Shown here piece by piece: positions 12,534-23,313 of a stretch of 64,000 bases of DNA. Under the pieces are notes generated by a model, which had not been told where the DNA came from, ran no database searches, and saw only the letters and a list, made by a program, of their open reading frames with translations. Position 1 is the first letter of the stretch, and each line of letters opens with the position of its first letter. The stretch spans positions 24,094,005 through 24,158,004 of the forward strand of contig NC_063256.1 of assembly GCF_019578655.1 (NCBI RefSeq), written 5' to 3'. A program made the position numbers and the translations under genes. Source of the DNA: Ricinus communis. Taxonomy: Eukaryota; Streptophyta; Magnoliopsida; Malpighiales; Euphorbiaceae.

Positions 12534-12657
12534 TATTAGGAATTGATTGAAAAAAATCAAAGAGGCATCAAAAGCAATTTAAAATTTGTTCTCAATTCCC
12601 AAGTTGGATCCATTGATTAAGATAATCATAACTCACAAAACAAGCAAAGGATGAGGA
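12534..12657 (-). repeat. copia 5' LTR remnant (last 124 bases)
   Basis: TATTAGGAATTGATTG and the next 110 bases match the end of the minus-strand LTR at 4346 onward. The match stops at about 12657, next to a MITE, so most of the LTR has been lost. Confidence 0.75.
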
Positions 12658-12669
12658 TAATAATAGAAA

Positions 12670-12955
12670 GGGTCGCTGAACTTTGCATTTTGCTTCATTT
12701 GGTCATAAAATTTTAATTTATTTCATTTCAATCATTCAACTTTAATTTTATTTACTATTTAGTCACCTTACTAATAAAAGATTGGCATATATTAAATTTT
12801 TTTAATTACTTTTTTCTTATTGATTGTTTTTACTACATGTTGATCTTTTATTTGCAAAGAGACTAAATTGAAATAAGATTAAAGTTGGATGACTGAAATG
12901 AAATAAATTAAAATTTTGTGACTAAAATAAAACTAAGTGCAAAGTTCAATGATCA
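12670..12955. mobile_element. MITE with long terminal inverted repeats (about 100 bases each)
   Basis: The left arm (TCGCTGAACTTTGCATTTTG, then CAAAATTTTAATTTATTTCA-like sequence) is mirrored by the right arm read on the other strand (TCATTGAACTTTGCACTTAG). The arms share long blocks such as AAATTTTAATTTATTTCATT and CAACTTTAAT.TTATTT. There is no coding sequence. A clean target duplication was not found. Confidence 0.75.
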
Positions 12956-12960
12956 TTTTT

Positions 12961-13830
12961 AATGGCCAAGTTTGAGGATTCATATGAGGTATGCTCTACT
13001 TCTTACTCTTATGATTCATCTTTTTCTTGTCCATCTAATCATTTTTTGGGTAATGATATATTGGATAATGAGGATAAGCTTTTGCAAGAGATGTTTTCAA
13101 AATTAAACTTTTATAAAGGCAAATGCTCCAACCTAGAAAGAGAATTTGAACTTTTAAAGAAAGAAGTTGCTTCTCTTAAAACTTCCAATAAGGACTTTAG
13201 GAAATCATAGATGAAGTTTCAAAAGAAAAATTGGTTAAAGAGAATTTTTTTTTTTAAAAATAAAGTTGAAGAACTTAGAAGTTCAATCTCCAAGTTTTAC
13301 AAAGAGAAAAAGTCTCTTGATACACTAGTATCCCAAAGACCATCCTTTATAATACATAGGCTTGAATTTAATGGAGCATCCTCATCCACATCTCTGATAA
13401 CTAACACAACCACATTTGTGAAGGTCATTCAATTTTTAAAGGTTGAAAGAACTCCTAAAGGAGCTTCAAAGGCCAAAGCACACATTAGACCTCCTATTAA
13501 AAAGAAAAAGGGGATGGCACCACAAGTTCCTAAGGCTAAACTAAAAGGAACAAGGCATGCATACATGTATAGGCAAAAGAAAGTTAAAAAGATCTTGCTA
13601 TTGTATGTGTGGAAGTGTAGTAAATGTGTTGAGATCTAAACCTTAAGCAAAAGTGGCAAAGAAGACCAATTCACATCCTTCTCCTAATCCAAAGTTTATT
13701 TGCCACTATTGTATGAAGGTTGGCCATGTAAACATTAAGTACAAAATTAAAAACATGCATCTCTTTATGGATGATGCTTCTAGGGTTAATCCCCAAGGAC
13801 CTAATATTGTTTGGGTACCTAAAACCAAGT
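12961..13830 (+). pseudogene. SIRE-type copia gag, C-terminal piece with coiled coil and zinc knuckle
   Basis: Two consecutive frames (12962-13210 and 13211-13639) give a Ser/Tyr-rich segment (EVCSTSYSYDSSFSC) followed by a Lys/Glu-rich coiled coil (KLNFYKGKCSNLEREFELLK, KKEVASLKTSNKDF). This layout is typical of the region after the gag core in SIRE-type elements. A zinc knuckle CHYCMKVGHVNIKYK (13695-13740) follows, with the last Cys changed, then NIVWVPKTK, the phrase that ends gag in this group. A stop separates the two frames. Confidence 0.7.
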
Positions 13831-15300
13831 GAATTGACTTTTTTGTAAGTGTGTTTTAAATTCACAAGCACAAATCTTTGGCATGTTAATAGTGGATGTT
13901 TAATGCACATGATGAGAGACAAGAGCCTCTTTATGAATGTCAAAGATTATGATGGAGGCAAAGTCACATTTGGTAGTGATGCCAAGGGTAAGGTAATTGG
14001 CATTAGCTCTATTAGTAAAATGATTTTGCATTCAATGATGATGTTTTCCTAGTTGATGGGTTAAAATATAATTTGTTGAGTGCAAGTCAATTATGTGATA
14101 AAGATAGTAAAGTCACTTTTGACTCTAAATCAATACCTTAGTGGATGACAAAGTAGTATTCAAAGGGGAAAGAAGTAGCAATACCTACTCAATTGATATG
14201 CACAAAGTTGCTAATCAATCTTTCAACGTTTTGTCTCTATTAATGATGAATCTTGGCTATGGCATAGAAGACTTAGGTATGCGAGTATGAGGCTTCTACA
14301 ACAATTAGCCAAACATGAACTAGTATGTAGGCTTTCCAAAGTGAAGTTCATTAAAGACAAACCTTGTGAACCATGTCAAATGAAAAAAATAATATTTATC
14401 ATTATTCAAATCCATGAACATTGTAAGTACTTCTAGACCACTCCAACTACTACATATGGATTTATTTATATCTACTAGAATAGCTAATATGGGTGAAAAA
14501 TCTTATGTATTTGTTATTATTAATAACTACTCTAGATTTACTTTGATTATTTTCAAAGCTCATAAGGATGAAGCTTTTGATGTTTTCAAGAATGTTACAA
14601 AACATGTTTAAAATGAAAAGGTTATTTAATTTTTCCAATTAGAAGTGGTCATGAAAAAGAGTATGAAAATAATCTTTTTGAATCACTTTGTGATGAAATT
14701 GGTATTTGATATAACTTTTCATCTTCAAGGATGCCACAATAAAAAGGAGTTGTGGAGAGAACAAAATAGAGCACTAGTGTAAATGGCTAGAATAATGCTA
14801 AATGAGTATAAGCTTCCTTTTTAATTTTGGGCAGAAGTCGTTACACTAGTTGTTATGTTGCAAATAGAGCTTATAAGAAACCTATCTTAAATAAAACATC
14901 TTATATAGAATGGAAGAAAGCATTTCAATTCTTCCATGTTTCAGCAGTAACATATTGTTCCATGTCCAAAATATGGAAGAAACAGGTGTTTCCACGACTC
15001 TTAAGGTCTCATACTTTAGAGTACTTGAATGCAAATGCTACATTTTAAACATCAAGGAAATCTTGGGAAATATTATTCCAAAACCAACATACAAATTTAT
15101 TTTAAGCTCTTCCACGTCAAGCAAGGCTTGTAGAGTCTTCAACAAACATACCCTAGTAGTTGAAGAGTCTATGAATGTTGTATTTGATGGATCAGGCAAG
15201 CTTGATCTTGGAAAAGGTATTTGTGTGAATGATCTTGTAGGAGCATTTGGGGAGCATAAAATTCACCTTGATGTTCCATCAAAAGAAGTTGAGTGACTCA
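13831..15300 (+). pseudogene. SIRE-type copia pol: protease and integrase remnant
   Basis: The protease block reads WHVNSGCLMHMMRDKSLF followed by YDGGKVTFGSDAKGKVIG; the catalytic DSG is NSG, so it is inactive. LVDGLKYNLLSASQLCDK and WLWHRRLRYASMRLL with KPCEPCQMKK form the pre-integrase and zinc-binding region (GHAS changed to RYAS). The integrase core shows LQLLHMDLF, then NNYSRFT where DDYSRF is usual, then IRSGHEKEYEN, KGVVERTK and ANRAYKKPILNKT. SSKACRVFNKHTLVVEESMN marks the linker to RT. Many stops and frameshifts are present. Confidence 0.75.
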
Positions 15301-16650
15301 TTGAGAATAGTTAAGAAGATCAACAAAGTCATGATGCAACTCAAGAGAATCAATCAATTGAGCAATCATAAAATCTTCCTAAGGAATGAAATTACAAAAA
15401 GGATCATCCACCCACTCAAAAATTTAAAGATCTTTTTAAAGGTGTAAGTACTCATTCTAAATTTATGGTAATGAATAACCTATCATTTGTTTCTCAATTT
15501 GCTCTAGTTGCTAGATAGAAGCCACTAGAATTCTTTTAGCTTATGCATGTTACATAAACTTTAAATTATTTCAAATGGATGTAAAGAGTTTATTTTTAAA
15601 TGGATTCATTTAGTAGGAAGTATATGTTGGACAACCTCCCAGATCTGAAAGCCATAAATTTTCAAAATCATGTATTTAAGCTAACTAAAGCCTTGTATAG
15701 TTTAAAATAAGCTCCTAGAGCTCGGTATGAAAGGATTAGTTATTCTTTTCATTGAAAATAGTTTCTCAAAAGGAAAAGTTGACTCAACGTTTTTGTAAAA
15801 AGACACAAATATGAAACTCTCATTATGAAAACTTATGTGGATAACATTGTATTTGGTGCTACTAATGAATTGCTTTGTGAGGATTTTACTAAGTGTATGA
15901 CTAAGGAATTTGAAATGAGCATTGATGAGGGAGCTCAGTTCTTTTTTGGTCTCCAAATCAAGCAAAGAAAGGATGGCTCATCAACCTATCCAAGTACATA
16001 AATAAAATTTTAAAGAAATATGATATGGATAGTTACAAAGTAGTTGAAACACCCATAAGTATCACAAAAAAATTAGATACAGATGAGAAGGGTAAGACTG
16101 TAAATGAAAATCTTTATAGAGCTATGATCGGTTCTCTTCTATACTTAACAACCTCTAAACCTAATATCATATATAGTATTTGCTTGTGTGCAAGATTTCA
16201 ATCAAATCCTAAAGAGTCCTATTTATATGCAGTCAAAAGAATTTTAGAATATTTACATGGAACATTGCATTTAGAACTTTGGTATTCTAGGAATTCATCG
16301 TTTGATATTATTAGCTTTTTGGATGCCGATTATGTGGGAAGTCTTCTAGAAAAAAAAAACACTTCTAATACTTGTCATCTCTTAGGAGAGTGCTTAATAT
16401 CTTGGTGTAGTAAGAAACAAGTTTCGATAGCTCTTATCTTTGTGGAAGCTAAATATGTGGCATGGGATGTTGTTACACATGAATTCTATAGATAAAGCAA
16501 CAACTTAGAGATTATAGGAGAGAGGTTGATCACATTTCCATTAAATGTGACAATATAAGTGTTATAAACCCTTCAAAGAATCCTATTCAACACTTTAGAA
16601 ATAAGCATATAAATATTAAACATCATTTTTTAAGATGTCATCAATGTTGG
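15301..16650 (+). pseudogene. SIRE-type copia pol: reverse transcriptase and RNase H remnant
   Basis: RT blocks include LLAYACYINFKLFQMDVKSL, EVYVGQPP and KTYVDNIVFGATNE, where the usual YVDD is YVDN and one catalytic aspartate is lost. An open frame at 16025-16495 covers the RT-RNase H junction: DSYKVVETPISITKKLD, YRAMIGSLLYLTTSKPNI, CARFQSNPKES, SFLDADYVGS and LISWCSKKQVSIAL. The RNase H glutamate in the usual AEAEY is VEAKY. The frame ends at 16495, short of the normal C-terminus, and conserved sequence fades by about 16650. No 3' LTR of this element follows directly. Confidence 0.75.
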
Positions 16651-17318
16651 CAGATCAGTTAATGCTGAAGCAGAACCAAATTTGCCCTGTTAACATCCCG
16701 ACCAAGACAAGCCGCTGGGTTTTGGTGCAAGGCCCTTTTTGATCCACTCTCGCATGGGCCCTTATCCCTTCTTTCATCCATCCACGAGGCTGTAAAAAGA
16801 GAGAAAGGGGAGGTTATCTAGTGGGAGTCGTTTTGGTTGTATGCCACGAGGTAAATTCCATGGAGAAGATAAGGTTGTATAGGCAGTCATCGTGCCTTAG
16901 TAGAGCGCTCACACTTTCTAGGTCTCTAAGAGGTTGGAAACTGATCTCAGAAGCACGCTCACGATACCAAAGAACCACCATAGTTTTCCTAAAAATAGTT
17001 GTTATGATATAATTTAGAATTGCACGACCGCGACTGAAAAGCACGCCTGCACTTTTACTCGATAACCATGAAAATATAACCATTATACAGTTTTTTGAAA
17101 AGGCATTTAAAGGAAATACAACCATATTTTAACATTTTCCTCCCTATCCTAGGTCTATATAAGACCCATTTTGAAGGTTTTTATCACTTTTGCTCATTTC
17201 TACTTCCAACATTCTGAAAACTATTCTTTTTAAAAAAAAAAAATTCAATCGTTTTCTTCATACTTCTTCTTCAATCCAATCGGTCTAAGAAAAATAGTTA
17301 GTAGAGGCCCTACTAAAC
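16651..17318 (+). other. unassigned 0.67-kb stretch with a promoter-like end
   Basis: It matches none of the elements recognised in the window. It contains GGTCTATATAAGACCC at 17151-17166, a good TATA box on the plus strand, followed by a pyrimidine-rich leader-like run. A cut-up viral or LTR promoter or a displaced host promoter are both possible. The last five bases, TAAAC, are the left target duplication of the solo LTR that follows. Confidence 0.35.
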
Positions 17319-17639
17319 TGATGTGCGTAAAATACACACATCTAAATGGGGTTTTTAAGATTGATTTTATGGATATTTAGATGTGAATTGGTCCCAACAC
17401 TCACCCTATGCATCTGTTTGTGTGCATTAGGTCCAAAATAAGTCAAAGGATGATAAAGGGAAGAATTAGAGCATAATTGGACGCCGAAGCTGCCGAAATA
17501 AGCTAAGTACGAGCATGAGGAAGCTGAACATGGCCGTATTGGTTTCAACACTGGCCGTGTTCCCAACACGGTCACCAACCCGGCCGTGTCAAATATCAAA
17601 GAAGAAGAAGTTTTTAGGGAGCACGGCCACAGAGAGTAA
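17319..17639 (+). mobile_element. outer Athila-type solo LTR, left part
   Basis: It begins TGATGTGCGTAAAATACACA at 17319, preceded by TAAAC (17314-17318). It is interrupted after AGTAA (17635-17639) by a complete Athila-like element and continues at 32279. Joined, the LTR is about 1,433 bases. Sequence is close to the LTR at 17640-19076 read in the opposite direction. Confidence 0.85.
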
Positions 17640-19076
17640 TAATGTGTGCTAAGTCAAGCAAGACTATGACCTAAGGCAGTGTACCTATCAGTGGAGTATA
17701 GCTAACGGCGAGTACCAAGTGTCGTATTCCCCAAAGAACGTGTGAACCTAAATCTACTCAATCTTCTCTGTTATCTAATCACAGAACATAAATGGTGTTG
17801 ATGAATAATTTCTAAATTAACTAATAGCTACTCTAATTGTTGTCAAACTACGTATAGTAGGGAATGATTAATTCAAGTAAAAGAATAACCCTTTGGGAAT
17901 TCTTGTCTCTAAGGAATGGAAACTAAGGGTGGAATTGATTGATTGAATCCAATTTCCGTGGAAAAATCTCTACACAATTAATGCCTTTCTCAAGGACACT
18001 AACATCTTAACTTAGATTAATTAGGTTGAAATCTCTTCCTAACTCTAATTACCCAAATTAGCATTATGTACCATTTAACACTATTGAGAGTTGTTAATTC
18101 TCAATCCGGTAGAACGAAAACCCTATCTCTAGGTGAATTCAATTCTAGGTTGCAAAGGACAATCCAAACCTAAACGTCTTTCTCAAGATCATTCAAATTT
18201 CAAAAATCATTCAACAAGATATGAAGAACAAATCAATAAATACTTCCATTGCAAACCAATATTGACAATCAATACATTCAATTCAAAATTGAAGTACAAA
18301 AATCCCTAGATAAAGAACCCCAATGGGTTAATAAGCTTAGCTAATCATGTTCATAATCACAACCAATAAGAATTCAATTACAAAAAATGAGTAAAGGTAG
18401 AGGAACCCGAATACACCCTTAGATGAGAGTGAAACAGCTCCAATTCCTCGTGCCCAATTTTGGATCGATTCTTGTTCCTCTTACTCGGATTGAAACCAAT
18501 CGACAATCCTCGCCAATCTTTGATCTTCGAAGAGAATCCAAGTGAAACCTTGATCCAAGTCTCCTTTTCTCTTAGTTTCAACTTAGAATACCCTTAGACA
18601 GGGAAAAAGATGAGTTTTGGACGTTCTAACCCTAGCTGCCTCCTCTCTTTTCTCTCTTCGTTCTTTTAATTGATTCCCTTTGTCGCCTTGAGCCTGGGCT
18701 GGTGTTCCTACCGTGTCACTCTCTGTGGCCGTGCTCCCTAAGAACTTTTTTTCGTTGATGTGTGATGCCCCCAACACGGCCCGTGTTTGTTCCCGTGTTG
18801 GTAACACGGCCTGTGTTGGTTCCCGTGTTGAGAACACGGCCAGTGTTGAACCCAACACGACCATGTTTGGCTTCCTCATGCTCGTGCTTAGCTCGTTTCG
18901 GCAGCTTTGACGTCCAATTATGCTCCAATTCTTTCCTTTTTCATTCTTTGACTTCTTTTGGACCTAATGCACACAAACAGACGCATAGGGTGAGTGTTGG
19001 TACCAATTCACATCTAAATATCCAAAAAAATCGATCTTAAAAGCCCCATTTAGATGTGTATATTTTACGCACATCA
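17640..19076 (-). repeat. Athila element no. 1, 3' LTR (1,437 bases)
   Basis: On the minus strand it runs from TGATGTGCGTAAAATATACA at 19076 to CACATTA at 17640; the last dinucleotide is TA rather than the usual CA. The U3 part at 18700-18870 is packed with AACACGG/CCGTGTT half-sites and palindromes. Short open frames here (for example 18583-18879 and 18762-19040) come from that repeat and are not genes. Confidence 0.9.
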
Positions 19077-19094
19077 AATAACCCCACACTTACC
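19077..19094 (-). other. polypurine tract of Athila element no. 1
   Basis: On the minus strand GGTAAGTGTGGGGTTATT directly precedes the LTR start TGATG. The same purine tract precedes the LTR at 61395, so it is the plus-strand priming site. Confidence 0.8.
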
Positions 19095-20538
19095 TCATTG
19101 CTTGTCCTCAAGCAATCAAAAGTAAAATAATGAAAATAAACCACTAAGGAACAACACTTAAACTGACAGACAAGCTAGAAAGCTCCTGCACATATCCTTA
19201 ACAAGCATAAGTCAAACAAAAAGAAAAGAAGCAATCAATTCAAGTATCACAACCAAGATGCCAATAATTCACACAATACTGTCTCAATGAAATTATTCAG
19301 AACCAACTCCTCACCAGATTCACTCTAAATCACTCAAAGTGTTTAAAGGGTAGTGTTTAATCGCTCAATGCATCAACTACTGCCTTACTTACTATATGCT
19401 TGCTCTTAAATCCTACTCCTACCACTTATGGAGAGTCAACAACCATGTCAAGAGGTCTTTATAAAGGTTGTAATGAGGATTAGGTAAGGGTAGGTAAATT
19501 TGGTTAGAGTTGAACCTACGGTGTTCTGCAATGAAATACATGACCTGCACATAAGTCACACTAATCACAAGGGGTAAACAATGGATAGTAGTCCAAGGTG
19601 GAAAATAGGAATCAAGTCAAAATGTTTAGCTCACTTACTTTCTTTCTTTTCATCACCTTTCCCTCTTATTCTTTTGTTTCTCTTTTCTTTTCTTTTGTTT
19701 TTTTTTTCTTTTTTTCATAAGAGAAGAACATTCACATAATAGAGTGAATTTCTTTTTGGTTTGAAGTAAGCTGCTACAAGATTCCAACGCTATTCCCAAG
19801 ATAAAAATTCCCAATAAAAACAACTCATATGCAAAATCATAACCTAAAGCAGAATAAAACTAAGTGGTAATGGAATATGATAAAAGAAATGGTAAAAGAA
19901 GGGGTTATCTACAGAATCAATAAACGAATGAAGGCTATTTGGCTAGAATGAAAACCTAAGTGCCTTTATCATACCAAAGTGTTAAACTCTCCTTGTGGCC
20001 CTCATAAGCATTACCGAGCAAGTTCTAAAGGTAAAGACAACAATCGACACTCTCAACAAGAAATAAATACAAGCATATAAAGTGTATGCTTACAATTGAG
20101 GCTCAATTTCTCACAAGTGTGCTTTTGAGTAGGTTCCAAACAAAAATCATCAAAACAGAATTAAATAAACCAAAGCAACTTAGTGCAAAACTCAAACTAA
20201 TTATCTTACATTCTTCCGCGAAACTCAACACTATCGGTTTTACCCGATCACATGGACATAAACAGGATTTCAAAAGCAAGTCAACAGTAAGAGCATTGAA
20301 ACAAAGTGAAAAATTTTCAAAATTTTTACTAAAAATTGCACAAAGAATAAACAAATAACTGAGATGGAATAAATGAAATGCGATATATACACTAGAAAAG
20401 GATATGAATTTCATATAAAAAAATAATAGAACATGAAAGCAAATATATATTGATATCACCACCCCACACTTGAAGGACACATTGTCCTCAGTGTATAAAA
20501 TATATGAAATGAAAAGGAAAAGGACTAATACCGCCTGA
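19095..20538 (-). other. 3' non-coding tail of Athila element no. 1
   Basis: No convincing coding frame is seen. A pyrimidine-rich run on the plus strand lies at 19640-19720 and has a counterpart at 61998-62050 in element no. 3. CACCCCACACTTGAAGGACA at 20459 also recurs at 62893. These shared landmarks show that the tails are homologous. Confidence 0.65.
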
Positions 20539-22109
20539 TTATGGCTCCGGGAGTGAAAAGAGGTGCATCAACAGTATATCGTGGGCTAATGTCCGTGGTG
20601 GAGGAGTGGCTGCTCTATGAGGATTGAAAGTAGTGTCACATGCAGGAGCTGGTGGATCAGCAGGAGCAGCATCAATATGAGGCTCGTCAGGCTGTTGTGT
20701 TGAAGGGTGCTCAGTCGGAGAGGGAGGGCCAGCTGGATCATCCGCTAGAGGGATGTCGAATGGCTTTGCTCGAACCCGGCTCGTGGACAGGCAGTGCAAA
20801 GTCCGTAGCAAAAATATCATCAAACATGTCATTGGCCATAGAGGCCTCTAACCTACCTCCCGCCTCAATCGGGGCACGAAGCATAACCCTCTGCCTCTCA
20901 AACCGAGCCATCATCGGCTCGAAACTCGACGACTGTAAAGATCCTGTTGAAAAGCCTCTTGTCGAATGAAATCGCCGCTGCTACTCCTCCGCTAACCTCT
21001 CGCACTCTAAGCTGTTCTAAACTCAATTGGGAGACTCCTAAAACAAAGAAGACCTGAAGGAGTCAAGTAGACAGTCCGGAGGAAGACTTGAATATCGGGA
21101 AGAAGGTGGGACATCTTGTGTACCATGGGCTCGTGGGGCGGTCGCTCCTCTCCGAGTCGCCAAGAGAGCATTCCTCAGTCTATACTCTGGTCCTAGCGGA
21201 CCCTGCCTACGAGTCACCATCCCCATACTAACCATTTAGGGAAGTCCCAACGTCTCCATCACCCGCAGCTCTGTCAAATGTGGTATCGCTTCCTCCAAAA
21301 CTCCTAAACTCCTAGCCAGTCGAGTAATGTAAGTCCCAAAATAGAAAAATACCTTTTTTGAGTTGTTGCAGAAGGCACTAATCTGTCTGGCCAATAAGTA
21401 CCCCATGTCGACAGACTGGTGCTGGTGCATGCTGTAAAGTATAAACAGGTCCGGCTGGGTAACTACACCACCGCTATCTCTTCTGCCAGTGATGGTCCTA
21501 GCCAGCAATGCATGCAAGTACCGCAGTCCCTCAGGCAAGTTAGACGCCTTGGACTGGCTAGCACTGTATCCCTCAGTGTCATCAGAAATCTCGGCCCACA
21601 TCTGTGGATATGACACACTAGGCATGTGTATACAACGACTGTAAACCTCTCCAGCTGCATCCTCCTCAGTCCACAAGCCTAAGTGTACCCCAAACTGCTG
21701 TACACTCATCGTGAAAGTCTGCTTTGCTAGTCTGAAACTGATCACATCTGGTTGTTGGAAGTCTCGCAACTGGCTTTGCAGAAAGAAAGTGCTGGCAAAC
21801 TCCACAGTCAACTCCCTATATGTTGGTTCAATAATGTCAAAAAAATGTTGAAATGGGGGCGTCTCAAGATATCATGATGCAAGTCCGAGGCCTCTGCTAG
21901 CGATCTATCCACGCCTTTCCCAAATCTTTGTGCCTCATCGATTGATATCTCTGCTCAAAGGTGGGCTGCCCTTGGAAAAGTAGGAATCAATGGCGATGTG
22001 GTGGTCTAATTTGGCCTGAACTAGTCGGTGCAGCGCCTGACGATCGCGAGGAAGAGGAACCATCAGTCCGCCTCCTCTTGTAAACTCCTGATCCTCGTCT
22101 GGTGGACAT
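20539..22109 (-). pseudogene. Athila accessory (third) ORF, plant-specific, broken
   Basis: ATG at 22109 opens a basic, Ser-rich start (MSTRRGSGVYKRRRTD) that soon meets a stop. The best part is a 191-codon frame (21811-21236) with ELTVEFASTFFLQSQL, ISFRLAKQTFTMSVQQFG and HLGLWTEEDAAGEVY. This resembles the plant-specific 'putative plant transposon protein' family found after pol in Athila-like elements and sometimes compared with env. Further pieces continue to about 20540 (RFERQRVMLRAPIEAGGR read across frames). It has no signal peptide or clear membrane segment, so an envelope role is not supported. Function is unknown. Two or more frameshifts and stops break it. Confidence 0.65.
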
Positions 22110-22348
22110 GGTACCTAAAAAGGAAACTTTTAGTACTAAGGATCAACAAAATTCTGGCAACATAACGGCATAAAATGAACAAACCAAATGATTTAACTCG
22201 ATAAAATTAAACTGCTCAATGTCCTGCAAAGAAAATTTAATCCACAACACTGCCAGGCAATGCTAACCAATTAAATTTGCAATTCATCCATATGGAGTTT
22301 ACCTTGCCATAATCCATCACAAGGCAAACCAACATGCTAATGGCCGAC

Positions 22349-22366
22349 AATAATAATAATAATAAA
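22349..22366. repeat. (AAT)n microsatellite
   Basis: About six AAT units in a row, inside the spacer or leader of the accessory ORF. Confidence 0.8.
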
Positions 22367-22743
22367 GAGAAAAATAAGGAATTAATCACAATCATAAATA
22401 ATGGTGGAAAATAAAAATGGAAAATATGAGCAAGTTAAGTATATAAACTACATTACAGAAAATAAAAGAAAATCAAGCACAAACATGAATGTAAATGCAT
22501 CCACCATATAATAAAATAAGGAAATAAATTAAAAAAAATAGAAAAAATTGAAACACAAAGAAAACATAAATTTGTACTAATATCAAAATAAAATAATGGA
22601 AAATGAAGTTGGAGGATACTTACTTGACAAACGCAATATCCAAAGCCTTCGAGATAAGAAATAAGAAATAAGAGAGTAAGAGAGGAGAGAATTGCTAAAA
22701 CTAAGGGGAGAATAAAATTTTCGGAGATTTTGAAATGAAGTGG

Positions 22744-23040
22744 TATATATAGGCAGTGTACGGAACACGCTCGTGTTCATCAATAGTGGCCGTGTTAAGG
22801 AACACGGTCTGGATATCGGGCCATGTTAAGCGAATAAAAACGTGTTGACTTACCACTTCTGATAACACGCCCGTGTTTCGGACACAGTCTTGGACACGGG
22901 AACATGTTGTGGACACGGTCGGGCATAAATGCCCGTGTTTCTTACTATAAACGTGTTCATCTTAATTTGATTTTCTTCAATTAGAACACGGACCGTGTTA
23001 ACGAACACGGTCTCTAACACGCCCGTGTTGAACTCCAAAA
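22744..23040 (-). promoter_or_regulatory. internal promoter-like module ahead of the Athila accessory ORF
   Basis: Between the end of pol (23258) and the accessory ORF start (22109) lies a cluster of AACACGG/CCGTGTT half-sites and palindromes at 22755-23035: GAACACGCTCGTGTTC (22763-22778), AACACGCCCGTGTT (twice) and AACACGGACCGTGTT. On the minus strand the last palindrome is followed 11 bases later by TATATATA (22751-22744). The same motif array sits in the LTR U3, and in the LTR of element no. 3 a palindrome is followed by a TATA box at nearly the same distance. This is sequence evidence for a promoter module; activity is inferred. Confidence 0.5.
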
Positions 23041-23313
23041 AATGCAAAAGTTGCGATTCCCAGCACTTTCTCACTCTTTCTCACCTGCATAACCAATAAG
23101 TCCTCAACTCATACACTCAACATAAATAAAACTTACCAAAAACAAACTGTAAAATCTAATCAAACTAAGTTCACAACGAAAACTAAAGAATTAAAATGAA
23201 ATTAAAAGAAACAAGCTTCTTTAAAGTCATAAGCTGGACTTTATTCTTTTCTTTGAATCAGAAATGGAGCACCAAATTCACCCGCTCCTCCACATCCAGT
23301 GACCCTCCAAGGT

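Noticed and set aside
18583..19040. Open frames of 65-98 codons on both strands in the Athila LTR, repeated at 31837-32237
   Set aside because: They come from the AACACGG palindrome array, are open in several frames at once, and recur in each LTR copy.
20103..20480. 125-codon minus-strand frame rich in Phe, Leu and Ser
   Set aside because: It is in the non-coding tail of Athila element no. 1, resembles no known protein and looks like AT-rich chance coding.
22755..23035. CRISPR-like spaced repeats, because of the regularly recurring short palindromes
   Set aside because: Repeats are 6-7-base half-sites with irregular spacing and varying orientation in a plant retroelement; there are no uniform repeats or spacers.
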